The notes beneath the pieces were generated by a model. The model did not search any database. It was not told where the DNA came from and saw only the letters and a program-made list of their open reading frames with translations. 58,206 nucleotides of DNA from Hyphomicrobiales bacterium (GTDB lineage: Bacteria; Pseudomonadota; Alphaproteobacteria; Rhizobiales; Beijerinckiaceae): NCBI GenBank assembly GCA_947454055.1, contig CANGIS010000015.1, forward strand, positions 1-58,206, written 5' to 3'. The position numbers and the translations under genes were made by a program. Each line of letters opens with the position of its first letter. The stretch's first letter is position 1. This document shows positions 8,107-16,237 of this stretch, piece after piece.

Positions 8107-8910
8107 TTACTGTTGACTGGCGCCGACGACAACCTCCACTGTCATCGCCTCGCCCTCCGCCCCCCGCATGGTGCCCTTGATCGGGGCGGCGCCGGCGGCG
8201 TCATAGCCGATGGCAAGGCGGACATAATATTCGGTGGGCGAGACATTATTGGCCGCATCAAAACCGACCCAGCCGATTTCCTCGACAAAGGCTTCCGCCC
8301 AAGCGTGGTGCGCGACGGCCGTGATGTCGTCCTCCATCAGCAGATAGCCTGTCACATAGCGGGCCGGAATCCCAAGGGTGCGCGCCGCGCCGATAAAGAT
8401 ATGCGCGTGATCCTGACACACACCGCGTTTGGTTTTGAAAGCGTCAATGGCGGTCGTTAGCGCATGGGTTGCGTTGGTATCATAAGCGACTGTTCCGTTG
8501 ATGGCGTTGAGCAGGGCGTGCAACGTGTCGAGGCGCCCCGGGCGGTGGCTGGCCTGTGCCAAACTCTCAATGCCGGGCGAGGTCGCGGTGAGGGCGGTTG
8601 GTCGGAGAAAGACGCCGGGCGGCACAGCCTCGCCGGTAAAGCCCACGACGCCGGCCGTATCCATCGTCTCGATCACGCCATGGGCCATAATTTCGAGGCT
8701 ATCGCTTGTACCCGGCGGCGTGACGAGATCCACATGGTTGCCAAACGCATCGACGTAATGGGCGGCGCGTTCAATACCTGTAATGTCGATCGTCCAGTCG
8801 ATGACGCGCTGGCTTTTGCCGTTGGGAGGCCTCAGCCGCAGCGATTGCACCGCATGGTTGAACGCGCGGGAATAGCGGTAGGCAGTGCGGTGGCGGATGG
8901 CAATCAGCAT
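8107..8910 (-). CDS. Transglutaminase-like cysteine protease of the Anbu cluster
   Basis: A 267-residue protein with an N-terminal beta-rich domain (begins MLIAIRHRTAYRYSRA) and a transglutaminase-fold core. The triad is visible: Cys165 in KRGVCQDHAH, His202 in VAHHAWAEAF and Asp218 in WVGFDAANN. Members of this COG1305 group travel with Anbu, alpha-E and circularly permuted ATP-grasp genes, and have been proposed to hydrolyse or form isopeptide bonds on a peptide tag. There is no signal peptide, so it should act in the cytoplasm. It ends 33 bp before the Anbu start and begins 12 bp after the alpha-E stop. Confidence 0.88.
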   Translation of the reverse strand: MLIAIRHRTAYRYSRAFNHAVQSLRLRPPNGKSQRVIDWTIDITGIERAAHYVDAFGNHVDLVTPPGTSDSLEIMAHGVIETMDTAGVVGFTGEAVPPGVFLRPTALTATSPGIESLAQASHRPGRLDTLHALLNAINGTVAYDTNATHALTTAIDAFKTKRGVCQDHAHIFIGAARTLGIPARYVTGYLLMEDDITAVAHHAWAEAFVEEIGWVGFDAANNVSPTEYYVRLAIGYDAAGAAPIKGTMRGAEGEAMTVEVVVGASQQ

Positions 8911-8922
8911 GTCGAAGTCCGC

Positions 8923-9870
8923 TTATGAGAGGAAGTGATAATCATCCGCGATATGAGCGGAAACCGTATTGTTGCGCTTGAGAAACTCGATCAGGAATTC
9001 ATGCAATCCGGACTGGAAAATGGCATCCATGTGGCCATTTTTGAGATCCTGCAAAATGCCTCTTGCCTCGAGCAGGCTCGGCATGGGTTTGCCGATCATG
9101 TCGGAAAGCCCCTCCAGCGAACGCTCGATCCAGCCATAGCAAAAGCAGAAGGAGCGTGGCATTTCCGGCCGGAGAATGAGGAATTCGGCCACATTCCATG
9201 GTCGATAGCGGTCTTTATAAACGTGTCGATACGAGCGGTGGGCCGATACCGAACGTAAAATCGTTTCCCACTGGAAGGCGTCAATGTCGCTGCCGACCGT
9301 TTCATTGGTCGGCAGCAGCACGTAGTATTTTACGTCCAAAATTCGGGCGGTATTATCGGCGCGTTCGATAAAGGCGCCGAGCTGGCTGAAATGAAAGCCC
9401 TCGTCGCGCAGCAAGGTGCCGAGCATCGAGCCGCGGAAAAGTGCCGAGCGCTGGCGAACCCAGTCGAGAAATTCCGGCAGCTTGCCGGAGCCGAGATCAG
9501 CCGGTTTGACGGAGGCAAAATCAATATAGGTGGAGTTCAACGCTTCCCACATTTCGCGCGTGAGGGCTGTCCGAACGGCGCGGGCATTGTTGCGTGCGGT
9601 CTCGAGGCAGGAACGGACCGAAGACGGATTATCCCTGTCAAACAACAAGAAATGCTTCACCTTTTCGGGTTTGATCTCGGTGTGGCGGGCGAGATAATCC
9701 TCGTAACAGCCTGCCGCGATCAAGGTCGATTTCCAGTCTTCTCGGTGACCAATGCCGATGTCGGGTGTCAGCGATATGCGATAGCCGACCTCGGCCAGGC
9801 GGGCGATGTTCTCCGCGCGTTCGATATAACGCGACATCCAGAAGAGGCTTGCGGCGGTGCGTCCGAGCAT
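8923..9870 (-). CDS. Alpha-E domain protein (COG2307)
   Basis: A 315-residue, mostly alpha-helical protein starting MLGRTAASLFWMSRYIERAENIARL, the characteristic alpha-E opening. The reading frame is open upstream to 10236, but that part is antisense-like shadow of the ATP-grasp gene; the ATG at 9868-9870 lies 2 nt after the ATP-grasp stop. Alpha-E proteins have no known enzymatic residues and are thought to be a scaffold or acceptor for products of the neighbouring ATP-grasp ligase. Arginine and aspartate pairs such as FIERADNTARILDVKY recur, suggesting an internal helical repeat (compare YIERAENIARL). Confidence 0.88.
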   Translation of the reverse strand: MLGRTAASLFWMSRYIERAENIARLAEVGYRISLTPDIGIGHREDWKSTLIAAGCYEDYLARHTEIKPEKVKHFLLFDRDNPSSVRSCLETARNNARAVRTALTREMWEALNSTYIDFASVKPADLGSGKLPEFLDWVRQRSALFRGSMLGTLLRDEGFHFSQLGAFIERADNTARILDVKYYVLLPTNETVGSDIDAFQWETILRSVSAHRSYRHVYKDRYRPWNVAEFLILRPEMPRSFCFCYGWIERSLEGLSDMIGKPMPSLLEARGILQDLKNGHMDAIFQSGLHEFLIEFLKRNNTVSAHIADDYHFLS

Positions 9871-9872
9871 CG

Positions 9873-11336
9873 TTAGTCCTCCAAGACCCAGGTATCTTTG
9901 GTGCCGCCACCTTGGCTTGAATTGACCACCAGCGAGCCTTTTTGCAGGGCAACACGGGTGAGGCCGCCGGGCGTAATGCGGATTTTGTCGCCAACGAGCA
10001 CGAACGGCCGAAGATCGACATGGCGGGGTGCCGAACCGGCGCCGACATTGGAAGGGCAGGTCGAGAGCGAAAGCGTCGGCTGGGCAATGTAATTGGACGG
10101 GTTCGCCTTGATTTTCTGCTCGAACGCCTTGAGCTGCGCCTTGGTCGAGTGCGGCCCGATCAGCATGCCATAGCCGCCCGAGCCGTGGACTTCCTTGACG
10201 ACGAGCTCCCCGAGATGGCCGAGCACATAGCCACATTCGTCGGGGATGGAGCAGCGATAGGTCGGCACATTGGAAAGAATGGGCTTTTCGCCCGTATAAA
10301 ACTCGATGATATCGGGAACATAAGCGTAAACGGCTTTGTCATCCGCAATACCGGTGCCCGGCGCGTTGACGATGGTAACCCCGCCGGCGCGATAGAGATC
10401 GAACAATCCGGGCACGCCCAGCGTCGAATCCGGCTGGAAGGCGAGAGGATCGAGATAATTGTCGTCGACGCGACGATAAAGAACGTCGATGCGTTCTTTG
10501 CCGGTAACGGTTCGCATATAGAGCGCACCATCCTCAATGAAGAGATCCGAGCCCTGCACGAGTTCGACGCCCATCTGGTCGGCCAGAAACGAATGCTCGA
10601 AATAGGCCGAATTGAAAATCCCCGGCGTAAGGACGGCCAGTGTCGGGTCGCTTTTGCAGGCGGGCGGGGCCACGCTTTCCAGCGTCTGGCGCAGCATTTC
10701 CGGATAACGCTCGACCGGGGCAACGCGGTGGGCGGCGAATAGTTCGGGAAAGAGATGCATCATCGCTTCCCGATCTTCCAGCATATAGGACACGCCCGAA
10801 GGCGTTCTGAGATTGTCCTCCAGCACGAAAAACGCATTCTCGCCGGTGCGCACGATGTCGGTGCCGACAATGTGGGAATACACCTTGCCGGGCGGGTCAA
10901 AGCCCATCATTTGCGGCAAAAACGCTTCATTGCCGATGATCAGATCGGCAGGAACACGACCAGCGCGGATGATTTCCTGCCGGTGGTAGATGTCATACAG
11001 AAATAAATTGAGCGCCCGGACGCGTTGCTCGATGCCGCGTTCCAGAAAACGCCATTCTTGCGCTGCGATGACGCGCGGGATCAGATCGAACGGGATCAAC
11101 CGTTCATTGGAGGCGGTATCGCCATAGACGGCGAATGTGATGCCCAGCCGACGGAAGATGGCGTCGGCTTCTTCTTGCTTTCTGGCCATCACGCCGCGGG
11201 TTTGCTGGGCCATCCAATCGGCGATTTTTTGATAGGCGGGTCGAACAGAACCATCGGCGGACCGCATCTCGTCAAAAAACGCCGGCGCCGGGGATTTGCT
11301 GCCTGTTTTTGCGGCACCTGCTTGCGTCTTCATCAT
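9873..11336 (-). CDS. Circularly permuted ATP-grasp type 2 protein (COG2308)
   Basis: A 487-residue circularly permuted ATP-grasp enzyme. Recognisable parts are LIPFDLIPRVIAAQEW, LRTPSGVSYMLEDREAM (about 150-167), YRRVDDNYLDPLAF, and the ATP-binding stretch VVKEVHGSGGYGMLIGPHS near 380-400. ATP-grasp enzymes ligate a carboxylate to an amine; this subgroup is proposed to make short peptides or amide tags together with alpha-E and transglutaminase-like partners. The ATG at 11334-11336 is chosen because GGGAA lies 8 nt upstream. It is the first gene of the tightly packed run, 120 bp after the serine hydrolase gene. Confidence 0.88.
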   Translation of the reverse strand: MMKTQAGAAKTGSKSPAPAFFDEMRSADGSVRPAYQKIADWMAQQTRGVMARKQEEADAIFRRLGITFAVYGDTASNERLIPFDLIPRVIAAQEWRFLERGIEQRVRALNLFLYDIYHRQEIIRAGRVPADLIIGNEAFLPQMMGFDPPGKVYSHIVGTDIVRTGENAFFVLEDNLRTPSGVSYMLEDREAMMHLFPELFAAHRVAPVERYPEMLRQTLESVAPPACKSDPTLAVLTPGIFNSAYFEHSFLADQMGVELVQGSDLFIEDGALYMRTVTGKERIDVLYRRVDDNYLDPLAFQPDSTLGVPGLFDLYRAGGVTIVNAPGTGIADDKAVYAYVPDIIEFYTGEKPILSNVPTYRCSIPDECGYVLGHLGELVVKEVHGSGGYGMLIGPHSTKAQLKAFEQKIKANPSNYIAQPTLSLSTCPSNVGAGSAPRHVDLRPFVLVGDKIRITPGGLTRVALQKGSLVVNSSQGGGTKDTWVLED

Positions 11337-11456
11337 CTTATCTATTCCCACGGCAAATAATCGCCACTCTGCCATGTCAGGAGCAAAAGCCAAGCCAGAA
11401 GATCGAAGGATGGCCCGACAATGTTCATTGGCGATCCATGGTCCACCATAGGAGGG

Positions 11457-12638
11457 TCAAAAATTGGCCGCCACATGGTCGATGGCGCTGATCGCGGTTT
11501 TCATTCTCGCGGGATCGGTGAAATCGGGCCAGCTCGACAGTTTGACCGCCACGAAATTCTTTTCCAGATCGATATAGATCAATTGGCCAAAGACACCGCG
11601 GCACAAAAGGACCTGACCTTTCGCCTGTTTAAGCCAGAACTGGTTGCGGTAGGCGCCCATGGGTAGAATATCGGTATAGGGCTGATGAAAGAGGGTTGCG
11701 TCGCCTGTTCGCGTCTCTTCTATCCAATTTTCCGATATTAGCCGTTTTCCGCTGGCCATTCCATGATTGGCCCAGAGCAGCCCGAAGCGCGCGAAATCCC
11801 TCAGGCACGCATTGAAGCCGCCGTCGCCCAGCGCAAAGCCCGTCCGGTCTATCGTAAAAGAAGCAATTGCCTCGGCCCCGATGGGTTGCCAGATTTCATC
11901 CGATATGATGTCGGCCAGCCGCTTTCCCGTCACCTTTTCCATCACCAGCGTGATGATGTCGGTCTCAATGGAGCGATACTCGAACTTCTCGCCATGCGAC
12001 CGAACGAGGGTTTTTAACGCAAGGATCAATTCGAGCATGGAAGCGGGCCATTGGCCGGGCAGGGTTGGCTGTTTCCATCCGCTGGCCACATCGATCCGGC
12101 CGGCGTCCGAATAGGGATCGATATAATTTTCGTCGAACCGCACGCCGCTGGTCATATCAAGCACATGGCGAAGCGTGGCATGGCGAAAAGCGGTGTCGGC
12201 TAACTCGGGAACAACATCCATCAGCGAGCGTTGCGGGTCGATCAGTCCACGGGAAACTAGAATACCGCACGCCGTGCCTGTGACCGATTTTGAAACCGAT
12301 TGGGCGAGGTGCAGGGTGGCCTGGTCCATGCCGTTGAAATAACGCTCATAGACAATCTCGTTTTTTGACAAAACGATAAAGCCATCCGTGAAACTGGTAT
12401 CGAGCCACTCGCCGACAGAGGTCGGTTTACCGGCATCGCGGAAAGCGATTGTTTCAATCTTTTGCAAGGATGTTGGCAGGGGAGAGATGCGATCGGGGTT
12501 ATTTCTTACCGGCGTGGTGGGTAAAATTTCACCGATATGTTGAAAGGTCCAGCGATTCCATGGGGCGCGATCCCACGCATCGGCCGGAAAATCCGGACGT
12601 TGGCTACCCGATATGACGCTTTCTGTTGGCTGGGTCAT
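11457..12638 (-). CDS. NylB-like serine hydrolase (beta-lactamase/DD-peptidase fold)
   Basis: A 393-residue serine hydrolase of the class C beta-lactamase/DD-peptidase fold. The catalytic SxxK is SVSK (Ser114, Lys117), the second conserved position is the tyrosine in FEYRSIETD (Tyr221), and NYIDPYSD supplies a tyrosine (Tyr172) resembling the one that helps amide cleavage in 6-aminohexanoate-dimer hydrolase (NylB). The overall layout, including GDGGFNACLRDFARFG, fits the NylB branch. No signal peptide is visible, so it is probably cytoplasmic. It stands directly upstream of, and in the same direction as, the ATP-grasp/Anbu genes, which suggests a role on amide-linked oligomers, but this link is inference. 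Confidence 0.82.
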   Translation of the reverse strand: MTQPTESVISGSQRPDFPADAWDRAPWNRWTFQHIGEILPTTPVRNNPDRISPLPTSLQKIETIAFRDAGKPTSVGEWLDTSFTDGFIVLSKNEIVYERYFNGMDQATLHLAQSVSKSVTGTACGILVSRGLIDPQRSLMDVVPELADTAFRHATLRHVLDMTSGVRFDENYIDPYSDAGRIDVASGWKQPTLPGQWPASMLELILALKTLVRSHGEKFEYRSIETDIITLVMEKVTGKRLADIISDEIWQPIGAEAIASFTIDRTGFALGDGGFNACLRDFARFGLLWANHGMASGKRLISENWIEETRTGDATLFHQPYTDILPMGAYRNQFWLKQAKGQVLLCRGVFGQLIYIDLEKNFVAVKLSSWPDFTDPARMKTAISAIDHVAANF

Positions 12639-12819
12639 TGCAGTCCATCTCTTGCCGCCCTACGAAGCGGGGGGGGACGATTTCTGTTCTATTTCCTTAC
12701 GCTATCAGGACACTGTAGAAGCACAAGCTGAGTGATAAAGTGGATTGAAGTCGGCGCCTTCTCCTGCTTTTCTGTCGATGCCGTTATGTAACCTTAAGCG
12801 ATGAAAAGGCGAGAGCGCC

Positions 12820-13701
12820 ATGGCCAGTCGAAACACCTCCCGCCGGGTCAGTATTGGCACGCGGCAATTTACCATACTGGGAGGGCGCCAAGCGACGTTC
12901 ATTGATCTTTATCACGACAGTCTGGCAATTTCCTGGCCTCGATTTTTCGTCGTGGTGGCGGGTGTTTTTGCCCTCACCAACATTGTTTTCGCGCTGCTAT
13001 ACTGGGCGGGCGGCGATGTGATCGCCAATACGCAGGGTGGCAATCTGGCGATGCTGTTTTTCTTCAGTGTCGAGGCGCTGTCGACCGTCGGCTTCGGCGA
13101 TATGCATCCGATGAATTATTATGGACATACGATTGCCAGCATCGAGAATTTTTTCGGCCTGTTGTTTGTAGCCGTTACAACGGGTGTGATGTTCACCCGC
13201 TTCGCGCGGGCGCGGGCCCGTTTTATGTTTGCCAAACATCCGGTTGTTTCGATGTTTAATGGCAAGCCGACCCTGATGATCCGCATCGCCAATGAGCGCC
13301 ACAACACGGTAAGCGACGCTTCGGCGCGGCTGTGGGTCTTGAAGGATGGCAAATCGGCAGAAGGTCAGAGCTTTCGCCGCTTTGTTGAATTGAAACTGGA
13401 GCGGGTAGAAAATCCTGTCTTCGTGCTGTCATGGACCCTGTTTCATGTCGTGGACGACACCTCGCCACTCTACCATGTGCGCGACGCGAAAGAGCCCAAT
13501 GTGTCGACCCTGATCGTGTCGATTTCAGGCTATGACGAGAATATGGCGCAAGAAGTGAGGGCACGGCACTGGTACAATGTGCACGATATTCGATGGGATC
13601 ATCGCTATGCCGACATTTTGGAGTCGGGTCCGGACGGGGATACACAATTGAATTATGATCACTTCCATGAATCACATCCTGACTTGACCGCAACACGCTG
13701 A
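12820..13701 (+). CDS. Inward-rectifier-type potassium channel (KirBac-like)
   Basis: A 293-residue ion channel. It has a short cytoplasmic N-terminus, a slide helix region (FIDLYHDSLAISWPRFF), membrane helix 1 (about 42-62), a pore loop with selectivity filter TVGFGD (89-94), membrane helix 2 (about 105-126) and a C-terminal immunoglobulin-like Kir domain (RIANERHNTVSDASARLW onward). This layout is that of prokaryotic KirBac channels, which conduct K+ across the inner membrane. The filter is GFG rather than GYG, as in several Kir proteins. It starts 181 bp from the divergent serine hydrolase gene and is followed 11 bp later by the aldehyde dehydrogenase gene. Confidence 0.9.
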   Translation: MASRNTSRRVSIGTRQFTILGGRQATFIDLYHDSLAISWPRFFVVVAGVFALTNIVFALLYWAGGDVIANTQGGNLAMLFFFSVEALSTVGFGDMHPMNYYGHTIASIENFFGLLFVAVTTGVMFTRFARARARFMFAKHPVVSMFNGKPTLMIRIANERHNTVSDASARLWVLKDGKSAEGQSFRRFVELKLERVENPVFVLSWTLFHVVDDTSPLYHVRDAKEPNVSTLIVSISGYDENMAQEVRARHWYNVHDIRWDHRYADILESGPDGDTQLNYDHFHESHPDLTATR

Positions 13702-13712
13702 AGGAGCCAACC

Positions 13713-15137
13713 ATGACCGATCATTTCAAGTTTTATATCGACGGCGCTTGGGTCGATCCGGCCGCACTTCAGCCGTTCGACGTCATCAATCCGTCGAATG
13801 AGGAAGTTTGCGCACGGATTTCGCTCGGCTCGGTTGCCGATGTCGATCGGGCGGTGGCGGCTGCACGGACAGCTTTCGAAACCTTTTCCCAGACCACCCG
13901 CGAGGAGCGGATCGCTCTCTTGTCACGGGTGCTGGAGGTTTATAAACGTCGCGAGCAGAATGTCGCCGATGCGATGACGCTGGAGATGGGCGCGCCGAAG
14001 GAATTTGCCATGGTGTGGCAGGCAGGCTCCGGTACCGCCCATCTTGAATCAACCATCGAAGTGCTCAAATCCTACGAATTCGAGCGGTTGCAGGGCTCCA
14101 CACTGGTGGTTCATGAAGGCATTGGGGTGGTCGGTATGATCACGCCATGGAATTGGCCGATCAACCAGATCGTTTGCAAGGTGGCGCCTGCCTTGGCTGC
14201 CGGTTGCACCATGGTGCTGAAACCATCCGAAATTGCGCCGCTTTCCGGCATTGTGTGGGCCGAAATCATGCATGAGGCGGGCGTGCCGAAGGGCGTGTTC
14301 AACCTTGTGCAGGGCGATGGGCCAACGGTTGGGGCGGCGATTGCGGCCCATCCGGGCATTGATATGGTGTCGTTCACCGGCTCGACGCGGGGCGGCATTG
14401 CGGTGGCCAAGGCGGCGGCCGATACGGTAAAGCGGGTGGCACAGGAGCTTGGCGGCAATTCGGCCAATATTCTGCTCGATGATGCCGATTTTGAAACGGC
14501 GGTCACCAATGGCGTGGCCGGTTGCTATCTGAATTCGGGCGAGAGCTGCGATAGCCCGCAGCGCATGCTGGTGCCGCATCACCGCATGGACGAGGCGATG
14601 GCGATAGCCAAGAAGGCGGCGGAATCCTATGTCGTCGGCGATCCGAATGATCCCAAGACGACGCTCGGACCGTTGATCTCCAAGCCGCATTGGGAAAAGG
14701 TTCAGGGCCTCATCAAAATGGGCATCGAGGACGGTGCGACATTGGTGACCGGCGGTCTTGGCCGGCCTGAAGTGCTCAATCGCGGCTATTTTGCGCGCCC
14801 TACCATTTTCGGCAAGGTTACGCCCGCGATGCGGATTGCCAATCTCGAAGTGTTCGGCATGACCATGATGATCATCGGCTATAAGGATGAGGATGAGGCG
14901 GTCAAGATTGCCAACGATACCGAATATGGCCTCGCCGGCTATGTGCAATCGGGCAATCTCGAGCACGCGCGTCGGGTCGCTCGCCGTCTGCGTGTCGGGG
15001 CGGTGCAGATCAATTATCCGGCGTTTGACCCTTATTCGGCGTTTGGCGGCTACAAACAATCAGGCAATGGCCGCGAATATGGCGCATTTGGTCTGCATGA
15101 TTATCTCGAAACGAAATGTTTGATTGGCTACAACTGA
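13713..15137 (+). CDS. NAD(P)-dependent aldehyde dehydrogenase
   Basis: A 474-residue aldehyde dehydrogenase oxidising an aldehyde to its acid with NAD(P). The oxyanion Asn is in ITPWNWP (Asn147), the cofactor loop is FTGSTRGG (221-228), the general base is Glu245 in QELGGN, and the nucleophile is Cys279 in NSGESCDSP, where most relatives have GQ-x-C. The C-terminal YSAFGGYKQSG motif is present. The substrate is not predictable. A GGAG site precedes the ATG, and only 22 bp separate its stop from argC, so the K+ channel, this gene and argC may be one transcript. Confidence 0.92.
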   Translation: MTDHFKFYIDGAWVDPAALQPFDVINPSNEEVCARISLGSVADVDRAVAAARTAFETFSQTTREERIALLSRVLEVYKRREQNVADAMTLEMGAPKEFAMVWQAGSGTAHLESTIEVLKSYEFERLQGSTLVVHEGIGVVGMITPWNWPINQIVCKVAPALAAGCTMVLKPSEIAPLSGIVWAEIMHEAGVPKGVFNLVQGDGPTVGAAIAAHPGIDMVSFTGSTRGGIAVAKAAADTVKRVAQELGGNSANILLDDADFETAVTNGVAGCYLNSGESCDSPQRMLVPHHRMDEAMAIAKKAAESYVVGDPNDPKTTLGPLISKPHWEKVQGLIKMGIEDGATLVTGGLGRPEVLNRGYFARPTIFGKVTPAMRIANLEVFGMTMMIIGYKDEDEAVKIANDTEYGLAGYVQSGNLEHARRVARRLRVGAVQINYPAFDPYSAFGGYKQSGNGREYGAFGLHDYLETKCLIGYN

Positions 15138-15159
15138 GCCAACCCAAAGGAAAACGACC

Positions 15160-16092
15160 ATGAGCAAGGCAACGGTCTTTATCGACGGTGAAGCGGGCAC
15201 CACAGGGTTGGGCATCGCCGAGCGTCTCGCGCATGTCGCTGGCATCGAGGTGAAAAGCATCGATCCGGCGCATCGCAAGGACCCGAAGGCGCGTCAGGCA
15301 TTGATGGCGGAGGTGGATGCCATCGTGCTTTGCCTGCCCGATGACGCGGCGATCGAGGCCGTTGCCTTGGCTCAGGAACTGGGTGCCAATGCGCCGCGCA
15401 TTCTCGATGCGTCCACTGCGCATCGGGTAGCGCCCGGTTGGGTCTATGGCTTTGCCGAATTGCATCCAACCCAGCGCGATATGATCGAGGGGGCGCATTT
15501 TGTGACCAATCCGGGGTGCTATCCGACCGGCGGCATCGCCCTGATCCGTCCCTTGGTGGATGCAGGTTTTATCCTCGTCGATTATCCGATCACGGTGAAT
15601 GCCGTTTCCGGCTATTCGGGTGGGGGCAAGGCTATGATCGAGGCTTATGAGGCGGGTAAAGCGCCGAATTTCGAGCTTTACGGCTTGGGCCTTGCGCATA
15701 AGCACGTACCTGAGCTGCAAACCTACGCCAACCTCGAGCAACGGCCGATTTTTGTGCCCTCGGTCGGCAATTTCCGGCAGGGCATGCTGGTGAGCGTTCC
15801 GCTGCATCTTGATGCGTTGGATGGCAAGCCAACGGGCGCTGATCTTCATGCTGCCTTGGTGGAGCGCTATGAAGGCTGCGAGCTGGTGCGCGTGGTGCCG
15901 ATGGATGATCCGAGCGTTGAGGCGGGGCGGCTTGAGGCTGAATCGTTGAACAATACGGATAGGCTTGAGTTGCGCGTTTATGCGAACGAAAGCGCGCGGC
16001 AGGCGGTGCTGGTGGCCAAGCTCGATAATTTGGGCAAGGGCGCTTCAGGTGCAGCGGTGCAGAATTTGAAGTTGATGTTGGGGGTTGAATAG
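15160..16092 (+). CDS. argC: N-acetyl-gamma-glutamyl-phosphate reductase, type 2
   Basis: A 310-residue enzyme of the short (type 2) ArgC family, which reduces N-acetylglutamyl-phosphate in arginine synthesis. The N-terminal nucleotide-binding start is MSKATVFIDGEAGTTGLGI, the middle has LDASTAHRV and WVYGFAELHP, and the catalytic cysteine is Cys120 in NPGCYPTGG. The C-terminal FRQGMLVSVPLHL with a histidine base is present. The ATG at 15160 is favoured over an in-frame upstream one because AAGGA lies 8 nt before it and the upstream one lies inside the ALDH gene. It ends in a gap containing the heptamer repeat. Confidence 0.92.
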   Translation: MSKATVFIDGEAGTTGLGIAERLAHVAGIEVKSIDPAHRKDPKARQALMAEVDAIVLCLPDDAAIEAVALAQELGANAPRILDASTAHRVAPGWVYGFAELHPTQRDMIEGAHFVTNPGCYPTGGIALIRPLVDAGFILVDYPITVNAVSGYSGGGKAMIEAYEAGKAPNFELYGLGLAHKHVPELQTYANLEQRPIFVPSVGNFRQGMLVSVPLHLDALDGKPTGADLHAALVERYEGCELVRVVPMDDPSVEAGRLEAESLNNTDRLELRVYANESARQAVLVAKLDNLGKGASGAAVQNLKLMLGVE

Positions 16093-16099
16093 GGGGTCC

Positions 16100-16230
16100 G
16101 CAGTTGGCAGTCGGTAGTTGGAGTTCAGTAACTTTGTTGCGTTGAAGTTTTATTGAATTGGTTGCACGCCATGAGGTTATGAGATGACGACCGCCGACCG
16201 CCGACCGCCGACCGCCGACCGCCGACCGCC
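16100..16230. repeat. Heptamer tandem repeat with inverted arms, locus 1
   Basis: Six perfect copies of GACCGCC run from 16189 to 16230. About 70 bp earlier (16100-16120) are three degenerate heptamers of the opposite orientation (GCAGTTG, GCAGTCG, GTAGTTG), which match the reverse complement unit GCGGTCG at 5 to 6 of 7 positions. The two arms could fold into a long imperfect hairpin between the convergent genes argC and glpX. The same period and architecture recur at 23224-23278. Confidence 0.8.
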
Positions 16231-16237
16231 AATCTTA

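Noticed and set aside
9871-10236. N-terminal extension of the alpha-E protein by about 120 codons
   Set aside because: It lies within the ATP-grasp gene in another frame; MLGRTAASLFWMSRYIERAEN at 9870 is the expected start.
14049-15059. A 336-codon minus-strand open frame opposite the aldehyde dehydrogenase gene
   Set aside because: Arginine/histidine-rich shadow of a well-supported gene; no domain seen.
16189-16230. Heptamer run as a CRISPR array
   Set aside because: Units are contiguous 7-mers without spacers and no cas gene is present.
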